The position numbers and the translations under genes were made by a program. From contig NZ_LGEC01000058.1 of assembly GCF_001279585.1 (NCBI RefSeq), positions 204,240 through 268,239 on the forward strand: 64,000 bases of DNA. The letters are read 5' to 3'. Each line of letters starts with the position of its first letter. Position 1 is the stretch's first letter. The stretch is from Nocardiopsis sp. NRRL B-16309. Its GTDB lineage: Bacteria > Actinomycetota > Actinomycetes > Streptosporangiales > Streptosporangiaceae. The notes under the pieces are model-generated. The model did not search any database. It was given only the letters and a program-made list of their open reading frames with translations, and was not told the origin of the DNA. Shown here piece after piece: positions 49,212-63,864 of this stretch.

Positions 49212-49763
49212 CTAGTCCATACCGGAGTCCCCGGCCGCCAGCGCGGCGAGCGCGACACGCACGGCGTGTTCGCGGTGCGTCACGGCCGCCTCGGCGCCGA
49301 ACGAGGCCGCGGCCTCGCGCAGGCCCCCGACCGCCATGACGGCGCCCATCCGCGCCGGGAGCGGGGCGTCGCGCCCCACGAGCAGCACGGCCAGGCGGTC
49401 GCGCCACTCCAGGACCGCGTCCGCGAGGCCGATCCGGCCCAGGGCTCCCAGGTCCGCGAACACCGCCGGGAGCAGGTCACCGTGCCGCACGCAGACGTCG
49501 AAGTAGGCGCCCAGGATCTGGCGCGGTCGCACGGGCCCGCCGCCCCAGCGCGCGAAGAGCGCGTCCATGTCCTCGCACAGCGGGGCGACCAGGGCCGTCA
49601 GCAGGTCGTTCTTGGACGGGTAGTGGTAGTACAGCGCCGCCTTGGTGACGCCCAGGCGCTCGGAGATCTCGCGCAGGCTCGTCTTCTCGAAGCCCTGCCG
49701 GGCGAACAGCTCCAGGGCCGCGCTCCGAATCTCGGCCTTGGTGTCGCTCTGCTCCCTCGGCAC
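49212..49763 (-). CDS. TetR-family transcriptional regulator
   Basis: A 183-residue regulator with a GTG start at 49763. The N-terminal helix-turn-helix is canonical: ALELFARQGFEKTSLREISERLGVTKAALYYHYPSKNDLL (about 17-56). The ligand domain is Ala/Leu-rich and not assignable. It stands alone between eno and the FtsW/RodA gene, with a long repeat-filled upstream region, and no transporter or enzyme partner is adjacent. Confidence 0.93.
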   Translation of the reverse strand: MPREQSDTKAEIRSAALELFARQGFEKTSLREISERLGVTKAALYYHYPSKNDLLTALVAPLCEDMDALFARWGGGPVRPRQILGAYFDVCVRHGDLLPAVFADLGALGRIGLADAVLEWRDRLAVLLVGRDAPLPARMGAVMAVGGLREAAASFGAEAAVTHREHAVRVALAALAAGDSGMD

Positions 49764-49915
49764 GCCCGTCGCTCCCGTCCCACGCGCTTCCGTGCGCGCA
49801 GTCTACGCCCCACCGTCCGGCCGGTACGTGACCTGGCGCACGGTCACGTGCGCCGGAGGCCGGACCTCGACCGCCCCGAGGGAAGGCCCCCGGAGGAACT
49901 TGCGGTCCGTCGCCC

Positions 49916-50098
49916 CCACCGCACGCCCGGTCCGCGGCCCCCACTGCGCGCCCCGATCCGTGGTCCCCACCACACGTCCCCTCCCACGGTCCCCACTGCG
50001 CGCCCCGGTCCGCGGTCCCCACCACACGTCCCCCGACCACGGGCGCCACCACGCCCCCGCTCCCGGTCCCCACCACGCGACTCCCGCTCCCGGTCCGC
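49916..50098. repeat. Low-complexity tandem repeats upstream of the TetR and FtsW genes
   Basis: Units of the form ggtccccaccacacgtcccc alternate with ggtccccactgcgcgccccg about six times. The gap 49764-50231 (468 bp) has no coding gene. TACAGT at about 50204-50209 is a plausible -10 for the downstream FtsW/RodA gene. Confidence 0.75.
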
Positions 50099-50231
50099 GA
50101 CCCGACGCCGTGCGCCCGTGCGCCCCGGCCGCGCCCGCCGCCGCGGGGCCCCGCCGGAGACCCCTCCACGGCACGCCTGACACGGACCTGACGCCGCCGC
50201 GCCTACAGTTGAAGCGGATCTGCCCCTCACG

Positions 50232-51758
50232 ATGACCGGACCGGACCCCCGGGACCCGGCGACGGGTTACTCAGGCGGATGGTGGTACGACGACGACATG
50301 GGCAGCCCTCAGAGCGATCCGGAGACCGCCGACGGCGCCCTGTCACCGGTTCCCCAGCGCGGCTCCGAGCTCCGCCTGCTCCTCGGCGCCCTCGCGGTCG
50401 TCGCCGCGGCCCTGGCGTCGGCGTCCCTGACGGTGACCGGCGGCCTGGACCCGTCGGTCGTGTGGTACTTCGCCGCCCTCGGCGGCGGCGGTGCCGCCCT
50501 CCACTTTCTCCTGCGCTTCATCGCCCCCTACGCCGACCCCGCGGTCATGCCGCTGGCCCTGGCGCTCACCGGACTGGGGCTGACGATGATCTGGGCCCTG
50601 CAGATGACCCGGGCCCAGGAACCCGGGCACACCGAGGCCGACCGGCAGCTGCTGTGGGCGGTCGTCGGGATGGTGCTGTGCGCGGCGTGCGCCGTCCTGG
50701 TCCGCCACCCCCGCCGGCTCACCATGTACCCGTACCTCATCGCGGCGGGCGCCCTGTTCCTGCTCCTGCTCCCGCTCTCCCCGGTCGGCCACGAGGTGCT
50801 CGGGGCGCGCCGCTGGATCCTCATCGGCCCCTTCTCCATGCAGCCCTCGGAGTTCGCCAAGGTGCTGCTGGTCATCTTCCTGGCCGCCTACCTCGAACGC
50901 CGGGGCGAGGTCATGCGCGTGGTCACGCGCACCCTCCGGATCGGCGGGTTGAAGGTCTTCAGCGTGCCGCGGGCGCGGGACCTGGCCCCGATGGCGGTCG
51001 GCTGGGGCGTGGCGATCCTGCTGCTCGTGGGCACCCGCGACCTGGGTACGTCGCTGCTGCTGTTCGGCACGTTCCTGGCGGTGCTGTACGCGGCCACCGC
51101 GCGCAAGTCGTGGATCCTCATCGGACTGGTGGCGTTCGCGGGCGGGGCCTACGTCGCCTACCTGCTGTTCGGCCACGTCCAGAACCGGGTGGAGATCTGG
51201 TTCAACGCCTTCGACCGCGAGGTCTACGGGCGTCCGGGCGGCAGCTTCCAGATCGTGGAGGGCATGTTCGCGCTGGCCGAGGGCGCCATCCTGGGCACCG
51301 GTTTCGGCGCCGGGTTCGCCCAGGAGATCTTCGCCGCCGACAGCGACCTGATCCTGGTGTCGGTGGGCGAGAAGTGGGGCCTGACCGGCCTGTTCGCCGT
51401 CCTGGTACTGCTGTTCCTGCTCGCCGAACGCGGTTTCCGCATCGCCCTGGGCGCCCGAGAGGTCTTCCTCAAGCTGACCGCCCTGGGGTACGCGTTCCTG
51501 ATCGCCTTCGACGTGTTCATCGTGCTGGGCGGCGCCACGCTCATCATCCCGCTCACCGGTATGACCACACCGTTCCTGTCGGCCGGCGGCTCGGCCCTGA
51601 TGGCCAACTGGGTGGTCATCGGCCTCTGGCTGACCATCAGCCAGACCGCCCGCCGCCCGCGCGACACCTTCAGCCAGGGGCAGGCCCCGGGCGACCCCTC
51701 CACCGAGGTCATCGACGTGCGCGGCGTGCACTCCACCGGGAACCGCCGGGACACCTGA
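50232..51758 (+). CDS. FtsW/RodA/SpoVE (SEDS) peptidoglycan polymerase
   Basis: A 508-residue polytopic protein with about ten membrane helices. The SEDS signature region GARRWILIGPFSMQPSEFAKVLLVIFLAAYL, the catalytic-type Asp region GTRDLGTSLLLFGTFLAVLY, and the C-terminal GMTTPFLSAGGSALMANWVVIGLWLTIS are all present. These enzymes polymerise lipid II with a class B penicillin-binding protein, which is not adjacent here. The N-terminal 40 residues and the last 40 are polar cytoplasmic tails. It may be a division- or sporulation-specific paralogue rather than the ftsW of the dcw cluster. Confidence 0.9.
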   Translation: MTGPDPRDPATGYSGGWWYDDDMGSPQSDPETADGALSPVPQRGSELRLLLGALAVVAAALASASLTVTGGLDPSVVWYFAALGGGGAALHFLLRFIAPYADPAVMPLALALTGLGLTMIWALQMTRAQEPGHTEADRQLLWAVVGMVLCAACAVLVRHPRRLTMYPYLIAAGALFLLLLPLSPVGHEVLGARRWILIGPFSMQPSEFAKVLLVIFLAAYLERRGEVMRVVTRTLRIGGLKVFSVPRARDLAPMAVGWGVAILLLVGTRDLGTSLLLFGTFLAVLYAATARKSWILIGLVAFAGGAYVAYLLFGHVQNRVEIWFNAFDREVYGRPGGSFQIVEGMFALAEGAILGTGFGAGFAQEIFAADSDLILVSVGEKWGLTGLFAVLVLLFLLAERGFRIALGAREVFLKLTALGYAFLIAFDVFIVLGGATLIIPLTGMTTPFLSAGGSALMANWVVIGLWLTISQTARRPRDTFSQGQAPGDPSTEVIDVRGVHSTGNRRDT

Positions 51759-51973
51759 TCGCCGACGGCGCCGGAGCGAGCCGCGCCGCCGGCGGCTCCG
51801 GGCACGGCCGTACCGGCCAGGTACCGGACCGAGCCGCACCACCGGCGGCGCGAGGCGGACACATCGGCGACGACACCGCGTGGACGCACATCGCCAGAGG
51901 TCACGAGGTGGCACCGCACCGGCCAAGACCCCGGGCCGCGCCGGACACTGGGCGCCGAGGGCCGGACGTGCGG

Positions 51974-52747
51974 CTACCGGCGCGCGGCCGCCCAGTAGGC
52001 GCGCCACTGCTCCTCGGACAGCTCGCGCGGCTCGTGCCCCTCGGCCCGCGCCGCGTCCTCCGCCGCGCGCACCCGGGCGTCGAACCGGCGCGCCGCCGAC
52101 CGTAGGTCGGTCTCGGCGTCCCGGCCCTGGTCGCGCTCCGCGGCCACCGCGGCGAACAGCTCGCCGCCCTCGCCCCCGTCGTCGCCCACCAGGTCGGCCG
52201 GGACGCCGTTGCGCACCGCCCGCTTCTGCAGCTCGTAGGCGAGCAGGACCGCGGGCTGGGCGAAGGGCACCCCGTCCAGGACCGAGGTCGTGCCGTCCCC
52301 GCCGTCGCGCCGGGCCTTGGCCGACCGCTCCGCGGCCTTGATCGCCTCCCAGTTCGACCACACCTCATCGGCGCCGGACACCTCCACACCGCCGAACACG
52401 TGCGGGTGGCGGCGCGTCATCTTGTCGATGATGGCGTCGGCCACGTCGTCCACGGTGAAGTGCGCCGGGTCGTCCTCCGGCCGCTCGGCGGCGATCGCCG
52501 CGTGGAAGACGACCTGCAACAGCACGTCGCCCAACTCCTCGCGCAGGAGCGCGACGTCGCCCTCCTCGATCGTCTCCAGCGTCTCGTAGGCCTCCTGGAT
52601 GAGGTACTTCGCCAGGGACTCATGGGTCTGGGAGCTGTCCCACGGGCACTCGCGCCGCAGTGTCTCCATCACCTCGACCAGGCGCAGCATCCTGTGGCCC
52701 TGCGGCCGGTCCTGGTCGCGCTCGTGGGACGGCGGGGTCTGGGTCAT
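51974..52747 (-). CDS. mazG: Nucleoside triphosphate pyrophosphohydrolase MazG
   Basis: A 257-residue all-alpha NTP pyrophosphohydrolase that removes non-canonical or excess NTPs. The ATG at 52747 opens MTQTPPSHERDQ. The metal-binding motifs are EEAYE-like (LIQEAYETLETIEEGD) and REELGDVLLQVVFHA, with CPWDSSQTHESL ahead of them. The C-terminal half is a second, diverged MazG-like helical segment. The neighbouring mfd repeats the mycobacterial Rv1020/Rv1021 pair, and both serve nucleotide or DNA quality. The 215-bp gap to the SEDS gene contains GC-rich inverted segments and no gene. Confidence 0.93.
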   Translation of the reverse strand: MTQTPPSHERDQDRPQGHRMLRLVEVMETLRRECPWDSSQTHESLAKYLIQEAYETLETIEEGDVALLREELGDVLLQVVFHAAIAAERPEDDPAHFTVDDVADAIIDKMTRRHPHVFGGVEVSGADEVWSNWEAIKAAERSAKARRDGGDGTTSVLDGVPFAQPAVLLAYELQKRAVRNGVPADLVGDDGGEGGELFAAVAAERDQGRDAETDLRSAARRFDARVRAAEDAARAEGHEPRELSEEQWRAYWAAARR

Positions 52748-52832
52748 CGGGCCTTCGCCTCCTGCTCCGGTCGGTCGTGGGCGCACGCGTCGGGGCGGGG
52801 CGGAGCCTCGGCCCCGCCCCCCGGCGCCGGGG

Positions 52833-54413
52833 TCAGCGGTCCTGGTCGGGCAGCCAGCCGCCCTCGCGCAGGGCAGCCAGCACGTGGGCGACCGAGTCGG
52901 CCGGGTCCGAGTCCACGGTGTCGACCACCAGGTCGGCGTCGGCGGGCTCCTCGTAGGGGTCGGAGATGCCCGTGAACTCCGGGATCTCCCCCGCCCGCGC
53001 CTTGGCGTACAGGCCCTTGCGGTCGCGAGCCTCGCACACCTCCAGCGGCGTCGCCACGTGCACGAGGAAGAAGTCGCCGAACTCCTCGACCATGGCCCGC
53101 ACCTCCGCGCGTCCCACGGCGTAGGGGGCGATCGGCGCGCACACCGCCACACCGCCGTGCCGGGTGATCTCCGAGGCCACGTAGCCGATCCGGCGGATGT
53201 TGAGCTCGCGGTCCGCGCGGGAGAACGTCAGCCCGCTGGAGAGCATGCGCCGGACCACGTCGCCGTCGAGCAGCGTCACCGTCCGCCCCGACCTGCGCAC
53301 GCCGTCGCACACCCCGCGCGCGATCGTGGACTTGCCCGACCCCGACAGGCCCGTGAAGAGCACCGTGAGACCGCGACGCGTACGGGCCGGGCGCAGCCGC
53401 GCCAACTCGGCCCCCACCCGCGCCGGGGTGAACCAGGCGGGCAGCTCGCGCCCGTGCGCCAGCTCCGCGGCCAGATCGGCGTCGGCCGGTTCGCCGCGCC
53501 GCAGGTCCTCGGGCACCTCGGCGGCCGGCCGCCACAGGCCCTCCTCGGTGTCGAAGGCCCACGGCTTGGGGGCCACGATCGGCAGCGGTGAGTCGTCCTC
53601 GCCCAGGCCCGCCGCCGGGGCGCCGCCGGGGCCCGCCTCCACCATCAGGTGGCTCGCCCCGTAGGCGGCGGCCACGTGCGCGGCCAGCGCCACGTCGGCG
53701 GGGCTCCAGAGCCCGCCCACCGCGCCGTGCGTGCGCGCCGCGGCCCGCGGCAGCGTGCACACCAGGAACCGGGTCCGGGCGGGCAGCAGCGGCTCGGCCG
53801 CCAGGACCGCGGTGGCCAGCCCCTCGTCCTCCAGCCCGGCGTCGACCAGCACCAGCAGTTCGGCCCGGCCCAATGCGTCGGCCTCGGCCCGGATCTGGTG
53901 CAGGGCGCGGTGGTGCAGCGGCCGGTCGGTGACCACGGCCAGCAGCGGACGGTCGGTGAAGGGGTCGAGTTCGCGCTGGCCGCGCACCTCGGCCGGGGAG
54001 GGGCGCAGCTTGCGCAGCACGCCGTAGGTCGGCGGGCGCAGCAGGGTCACGACACCGGCCAGGTGGTGGAGCGGAGCCCCGCCGGGCCCCTCGCCCTCCT
54101 CCGACCAGCGCTCGCTGACGGCCAGTTCGGCCAGCGGCGCGCCCTCGGGGTCGGTCAGCACGACCCGCTCGGCGTCGGCCAGGTCCGCCGGAACGTCCAA
54201 GGTGACCGGAACCGGCCACGCGCGCCCGTCGGGGAGACGTCCCTCACGCCGCACCGAGGCGACCTCGTCGCGTGTCATGAACCCGGTCAGCGGATACGTG
54301 CCGTTGAGGATCAGCTCCAGGTGGGCCAGTCCGTCGGGACCCGGGGCGAAGACCGGGGCGTCCGGTCGGGGCCGCGCCCCCTCGGACTCGCCTCCACGCC
54401 TGTTGGCACTCAC
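52833..54413 (-). CDS. cysC: APS kinase fused to a degenerate ATP sulfurylase-like domain
   Basis: A 526-residue fusion. The GTG at 54413 has AAGGA eight bases upstream. Residues 1-330 resemble ATP sulfurylase: a PUA-like start (LELILNGTYPLTGFMTRDEVASV) and a Rossmann part. The catalytic QxRNP and HxxH motifs are, however, replaced by VTDRPLHHRALH, so sulfurylase activity is doubtful. Residues of about 345-526 are a complete adenylylsulfate kinase: GLSGSGKST near 353, DGDVVRRMLSSGLTFSRADRELNIRRIGYVASEI and the FVHVATPLEVCEARDRKGLY region. It should phosphorylate APS to PAPS. No cysD or cysN is nearby. It is divergent from mfd. Confidence 0.88.
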   Translation of the reverse strand: MSANRRGGESEGARPRPDAPVFAPGPDGLAHLELILNGTYPLTGFMTRDEVASVRREGRLPDGRAWPVPVTLDVPADLADAERVVLTDPEGAPLAELAVSERWSEEGEGPGGAPLHHLAGVVTLLRPPTYGVLRKLRPSPAEVRGQRELDPFTDRPLLAVVTDRPLHHRALHQIRAEADALGRAELLVLVDAGLEDEGLATAVLAAEPLLPARTRFLVCTLPRAAARTHGAVGGLWSPADVALAAHVAAAYGASHLMVEAGPGGAPAAGLGEDDSPLPIVAPKPWAFDTEEGLWRPAAEVPEDLRRGEPADADLAAELAHGRELPAWFTPARVGAELARLRPARTRRGLTVLFTGLSGSGKSTIARGVCDGVRRSGRTVTLLDGDVVRRMLSSGLTFSRADRELNIRRIGYVASEITRHGGVAVCAPIAPYAVGRAEVRAMVEEFGDFFLVHVATPLEVCEARDRKGLYAKARAGEIPEFTGISDPYEEPADADLVVDTVDSDPADSVAHVLAALREGGWLPDQDR

Positions 54414-54467
54414 CGCGCACGTCCTTCCTCTGTGGAGCCCGGGAAACGCTCACTAGCGTATGCCGCC

Positions 54468-54640
54468 CCCGCCCGTCACCCACCACCGCCCGGGGCACGC
54501 TGCGCGGATGGACGGGCCGCCCTCGACCGACGCCTCCGGCGCGGCACCCCCCACCGTGGCCCGCCACCGCCCGGGGCCGCCCTCCCGACGAATACCTCCG
54601 GCGAAATCCTCACCGCCCCCGCCCGCCACCGGAATACCCC
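54468..54640 (+). repeat. Dispersed repeat A, locus 3 (diverged copies)
   Basis: One clear unit (54468 to about 54549) has the order cccgcccgtcacccaccacc, a hairpin-forming stretch with gctgcgcgg, then cctcgaccgacgcctccggc. A second, more decayed unit follows to about 54640, where it reads acgaatacctccggcgaaat. It lies in the 480-bp divergent gap 54414-54893 between the APS kinase and mfd genes. The remainder has no gene. Confidence 0.75.
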
Positions 54641-54893
54641 CGGTTCGGAGCCGGTTGTACTGACGTCGTACCAGGCCGGAGCCGCTCGACCCGGTCCCGA
54701 CCGCCGCCCGCCACCGTCGGGGGGCGCCGCGCGAAGCCCTTCGCCCCACCGGCTCCCCGCCGACGCGGGCCCGGCGGAATCGATAGTCTGAAGGGTGCCG
54801 GGCGGCCACTCCCGCAGCCGCCGCTCCACCGTGCAGGCCGCGACAGGCCGCGATCATCCGCCTGAATCGGACCACTCCCACTTTCTGGTGCTC

Positions 54894-58499
<3,606 letters not shown>

Positions 58500-58501
58500 G
58501 C

Positions 58502-58536
58502 GCTCCGGTTCGGGCCCGCCGGACCCGAACCGGAGC
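58502..58536 (+). terminator. mfd terminator
   Basis: GCTCCGGTTCGGG and its exact complement (13 bp each) enclose a nine-base loop, two bases after the mfd stop. Confidence 0.88.
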
Positions 58537-58547
58537 CGCCGAGGGGC

Positions 58548-58917
58548 TCAACGGGACCGCCCGGCGCGGGCCAGCACCTCCCCGAGCATCGCCCGCGCCC
58601 GTGCGTCTTCGCGCACGCCCGTGCCCCAGGCGGTCCACAAGGCCGGACAGATCGTGCTCGGCTCCGCCCTGTCTCAGGGCCGGGTCCCGGACGTCCACGT
58701 CACCGCTGTGGGGGCACGTGTGCTCAGGGAGCCCGTGCACGCCCCGTTCGTACAGCGCGGCGACCTCGGCTGCCACGATCCCGGCCTGGCGCCCTCCCTC
58801 GGCCAGGTCCGCCAGTGCGGTGGCCGCCGTCGCGCGCACCTCCTCGTCCGGGTGGGCGGCGGCGGACGCGAACCACGGTTCGAGCCGGGTGCGGGCCGGG
58901 CGGAGCTCACAGCACGC
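58548..58917 (-). pseudogene. Possible frameshifted remnant of a HEAT-like gene
   Basis: On the minus strand one frame reads LEPWFASAAAHPDEEVRATAATALADLAEGG and on to VAALYERGVHG, which has HEAT-repeat character. It then runs on through low-complexity sequence into mfd. A second frame, closed upstream, reads ALWTAWGTGVREDARARAMLGEVLA and ends at a TGA at 58550-58548, which looks like a natural C-terminus. A frameshift between about 58640 and 58700 would join them. No start codon with a ribosome site is seen, because the lon terminator lies directly upstream. An alternative is non-coding spacer with chance frames. Confidence 0.3.
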
Positions 58918-58945
58918 CTGCTTCCCCGCCCGCTCACACGGTTGC

Positions 58946-58978
58946 GCCCCCGGCGGCCCTCCTCGGGCCGCCGGGGGC
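58946..58978 (-). terminator. lon terminator
   Basis: GCCCCCGGCGGCCC and its exact complement (14 bp each) enclose a five-base loop, 13 bases after the lon stop. Confidence 0.88.
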
Positions 58979-58991
58979 GGTCGTGTACGGC

Positions 58992-61397
<2,406 letters not shown>

Positions 61398-61409
61398 GAA
61401 TCCTCCTAG

Positions 61410-61428
61410 TTGAGTCAAACAGACTCAA
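61410..61428. promoter_or_regulatory. HAIR element (HspR operator) of lon
   Basis: TTGAGTCAAACAGACTCAA fits the HspR-associated inverted repeat CTTGAGT-N7-ACTCAAG in all twelve core arm bases and the seven-base spacing. It is immediately upstream of the lon ribosome site. HspR is the heat-shock repressor working with DnaK in actinomycetes, and lon of Streptomyces is a known target. Confidence 0.88.
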
Positions 61429-61502
61429 TAAAAAGGAGCCGAGTTTTCTTCCCGTCCGGTTGTTCGCCCACAGCGATCAGCCCGCGACCTGCGCTGCCGC
61501 CC

Positions 61503-63119
61503 TCAGTTCTTGGGCGCCTCGACCTCGTCGGGAGCCGCCTCGTAGGTGATCCCGTACATCTCCTCCTCGGCGTCCCTCCTCCGCCGCCACCAGAGCGGGC
61601 CCGCACGCCCGGCCCCGCGCCCGGCCTCCCGCCTGGCCTCCCTGCGGGCGGCCCGCCTTTCCCGGCGGGCCTCGGCGCGGGCCGCGCGAGCGGCGGCCCG
61701 CTCCGCGCGGGCCCGCTCGCGCGCACTGCTCGCCTCCACGTGGCGTTCGGCGAGCGTCGGCTCGGCCGGGACCTCGTCCTCGCGCGTCCGCAGCGGCGTG
61801 ACCGTCGCCAGCCCCTCGCCGACCGGGACGTCCGGGGGGAGGTCGGGCGCGGCCGGGCGCTCCGGCTCGGGAGCCGACAGGCGCAGGCGGCGCGAGTACC
61901 ACCAGTTGGCGACCCACGCCGCGATCGCGGCGGCCACCCCTACCTCCAGCGCCGCGACGAGGCCCACCTGCCACGCCGACGGGCCCACCTCGGTGAGGCG
62001 CTGCGCGCCGAGCGACCCGCCGGCCAGCTCGGCCAGCGCCGCGCACAGCAGCCCCGTCGTCACACCGCACACGAACCCCCACAGCGGCGCGGCCTCCCGG
62101 ACCACGTCCGGGGCACTGCGCTGGGTCAGCACACCGCCGACCCCGCCCGCCACGAACGGCAGGGCGAGCGACACCAGGGACAGCGCCGGGGCCGCCCCGT
62201 TGTCCGGCAGGGCCGCCAGCATCGGGAACAGGGGCAGCTGCCCCAGCGACACCCCCGTGGGGGCGACCACGGTCAGCTCCCCCACCGCGAACCCCGGACC
62301 GAGCGCGTAGCAGACGGCGAAGACCACGGCGTTGGGCAGGTACGCCAGCTGGATGACGACCAGGAGCACCCCGCCCACGACCCCCGGCGACAGCAGGCGA
62401 GTGGTCTCGACGGCCTCCGGCAGGCTCACCGCGAGCGCGACCACGAACAGCAGGAGGCCGCCCAGCAGGAGCCCGGAGGTGGAGGCGAGCATGCCCACCA
62501 GGAGCGAGCGCGAACGGGCGGGCATCAGCGCCAGCAGGTCGCGGACGGGCACCCCCTTGTCGCGCATGAGCTGGCGCAGCGCGCCGAGCCCTCCGGCCAG
62601 GAACGCGATCACGAAACCCATGACGAGCGCGCGCGGCATGCTGGGTTCGATGGCGTCGGTGCGGGCCACCAGCGCCAGCGTGCCCGCGATGGCCGCGTAG
62701 GGGCCGGCGATGGCCAGGGCCGCCCGGTACACGTGCCGCAGCCGGGCGATCTCGCAGGCGCGGGCCAGCCAGCGGCCCGACCGGTACAGCAGCAGCCCCG
62801 GGATCAGGAGCAGTCCGAGCGGGAGGAGGCCGATCTGGCCGTCCGGAATCGCGAAGGACACGTGGTGGCCGACCAGCCAGGCCAGGACGGCGCCCTGGAG
62901 GAGGTCGACGATCTCCTCGCCGAAGGTGTCGTGGGGCGCGGCCACCCAGCCGATGATCGTCAGCGTGACGATCAGGGCCAGTCCGCTGCCCGCCGCGGTC
63001 GCCGCGGCGATCCCACCGGTCGCGTAGATCGGCCGCGACCCGCCGGGGGCGGTGTCACTGGTGGGGCGGGTGCGCTCCGGGGCGCGGCCGCGGTCGGGGG
63101 GAGATCCTGGCGTACTCAC
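61503..63119 (-). CDS. DUF6350/PerM-like cell division membrane protein
   Basis: A 538-residue polytopic protein. The GTG at 63119 (VSTPGSPPDRGRAPERTRP) is chosen because the upstream frame lacks a start with coding character; CATAAGT just upstream suggests a leaderless transcript. About ten to twelve membrane helices span residues 40-430, with VTLTIIGWVAAP, VAYLPNAVVFAVCYALGPGF and VGELTVVAPTGVSLGQLPLFPMLAALP. The C-terminal 110 residues are Arg/Ala/Glu-rich, with a long basic helix (ERARAERAAARAARAEARRE). PerM of Mycobacterium stabilises FtsB and lies near sucCD, as here. The basic tail may bind nucleic acid or another divisome protein. Confidence 0.85.
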   Translation of the reverse strand: MSTPGSPPDRGRAPERTRPTSDTAPGGSRPIYATGGIAAATAAGSGLALIVTLTIIGWVAAPHDTFGEEIVDLLQGAVLAWLVGHHVSFAIPDGQIGLLPLGLLLIPGLLLYRSGRWLARACEIARLRHVYRAALAIAGPYAAIAGTLALVARTDAIEPSMPRALVMGFVIAFLAGGLGALRQLMRDKGVPVRDLLALMPARSRSLLVGMLASTSGLLLGGLLLFVVALAVSLPEAVETTRLLSPGVVGGVLLVVIQLAYLPNAVVFAVCYALGPGFAVGELTVVAPTGVSLGQLPLFPMLAALPDNGAAPALSLVSLALPFVAGGVGGVLTQRSAPDVVREAAPLWGFVCGVTTGLLCAALAELAGGSLGAQRLTEVGPSAWQVGLVAALEVGVAAAIAAWVANWWYSRRLRLSAPEPERPAAPDLPPDVPVGEGLATVTPLRTREDEVPAEPTLAERHVEASSARERARAERAAARAARAEARRERRAARREARREAGRGAGRAGPLWWRRRRDAEEEMYGITYEAAPDEVEAPKN

Positions 63120-63248
63120 CCGACTTATGCTGCCAGGCACCGGAATGCTCCGTGGCATCCCGGCCGCGCGTGTCGTGTCCGGGCGTCCGGAACCGGCTCG
63201 CCATGGCGCACGTCCTATCCTGAAGATCCCTGCTCGATTGGACGGCGC

Positions 63249-63779
63249 ATGGCAGGTCCCGGACCCGACCACTCGTACCGACTCTCCGACGACGAGCGCG
63301 ACGAGGCGCTCGCGCACCTGCGTACGGCCCTGTCGGAGGGGCGCCTGGACTTCGACGAGCACGGGGCACGGTCCGACGCGGTGATGCACGCGGTCACCAA
63401 CACCGAACTCGTGCCGCTCTTCGAGGACCTTCCGCCACGCCTGCGGCCGGCGGCGATCACCGGACCCGAAGCCGCGGGGGCGGCGCCCGCGGTCCCTGGG
63501 GCCCGCGGGGAGTCCCCGGCCCGGCGCTCCGCCGGGGACGGGCGGCCCGACCGGTCCGGACACGGGGTGAACGTGGGCGGGCTGGTCGCCTGGGGCGGGT
63601 TCCTGTTCTTCGTGTGGGGCCTGCCGACGCTGGTCTCGGGCAACGTCACGGGCTTCCTGGTCTTCCTCGGCTTCTTCTGCATGCTGGTGGTCGGCCCGGG
63701 CGTCGGCCAGCACCTGAAGCACCGCCGTCGGCTGGACCGGGGCGGCCGGGACCGCCGCGGGGAGATCGAGGGCGGCTGA
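63249..63779 (+). CDS. DUF1707 membrane protein
   Basis: A 176-residue protein. The first 60 residues form a DUF1707 domain (YRLSDDERDEALAHLRTALSEGRLDFDEHGARSDAVMHAVTNTELVPLFEDLP), a short two-helix actinobacterial module usually joined to membrane segments. A Gly/Ala/Pro linker leads to two helices (VGGLVAWGGFLFFVWGLPTLV and VTGFLVFLGFFCMLVVGPGVG) and a basic tail. Function is unknown. TATCCT about 33 bases upstream may be its -10. It is divergent from the PerM-like gene and convergent with sucD. Confidence 0.88.
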   Translation: MAGPGPDHSYRLSDDERDEALAHLRTALSEGRLDFDEHGARSDAVMHAVTNTELVPLFEDLPPRLRPAAITGPEAAGAAPAVPGARGESPARRSAGDGRPDRSGHGVNVGGLVAWGGFLFFVWGLPTLVSGNVTGFLVFLGFFCMLVVGPGVGQHLKHRRRLDRGGRDRRGEIEGG

Positions 63780-63788
63780 GGACACACG

Positions 63789-63836
63789 ACACGGCTCCGC
63801 CCCACCGGCCGAAGCGGCGGCGGGGCGGAGCCGTGT
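63789..63836. terminator. Convergent terminator, DUF1707 gene and sucD
   Basis: ACACGGCTCCGCCCC and its exact complement (15 bp each) enclose an 18-base loop. Confidence 0.85.
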
Positions 63837-63864
63837 GAGTGGAAGGACCGGGTCGCGCGAGGAC

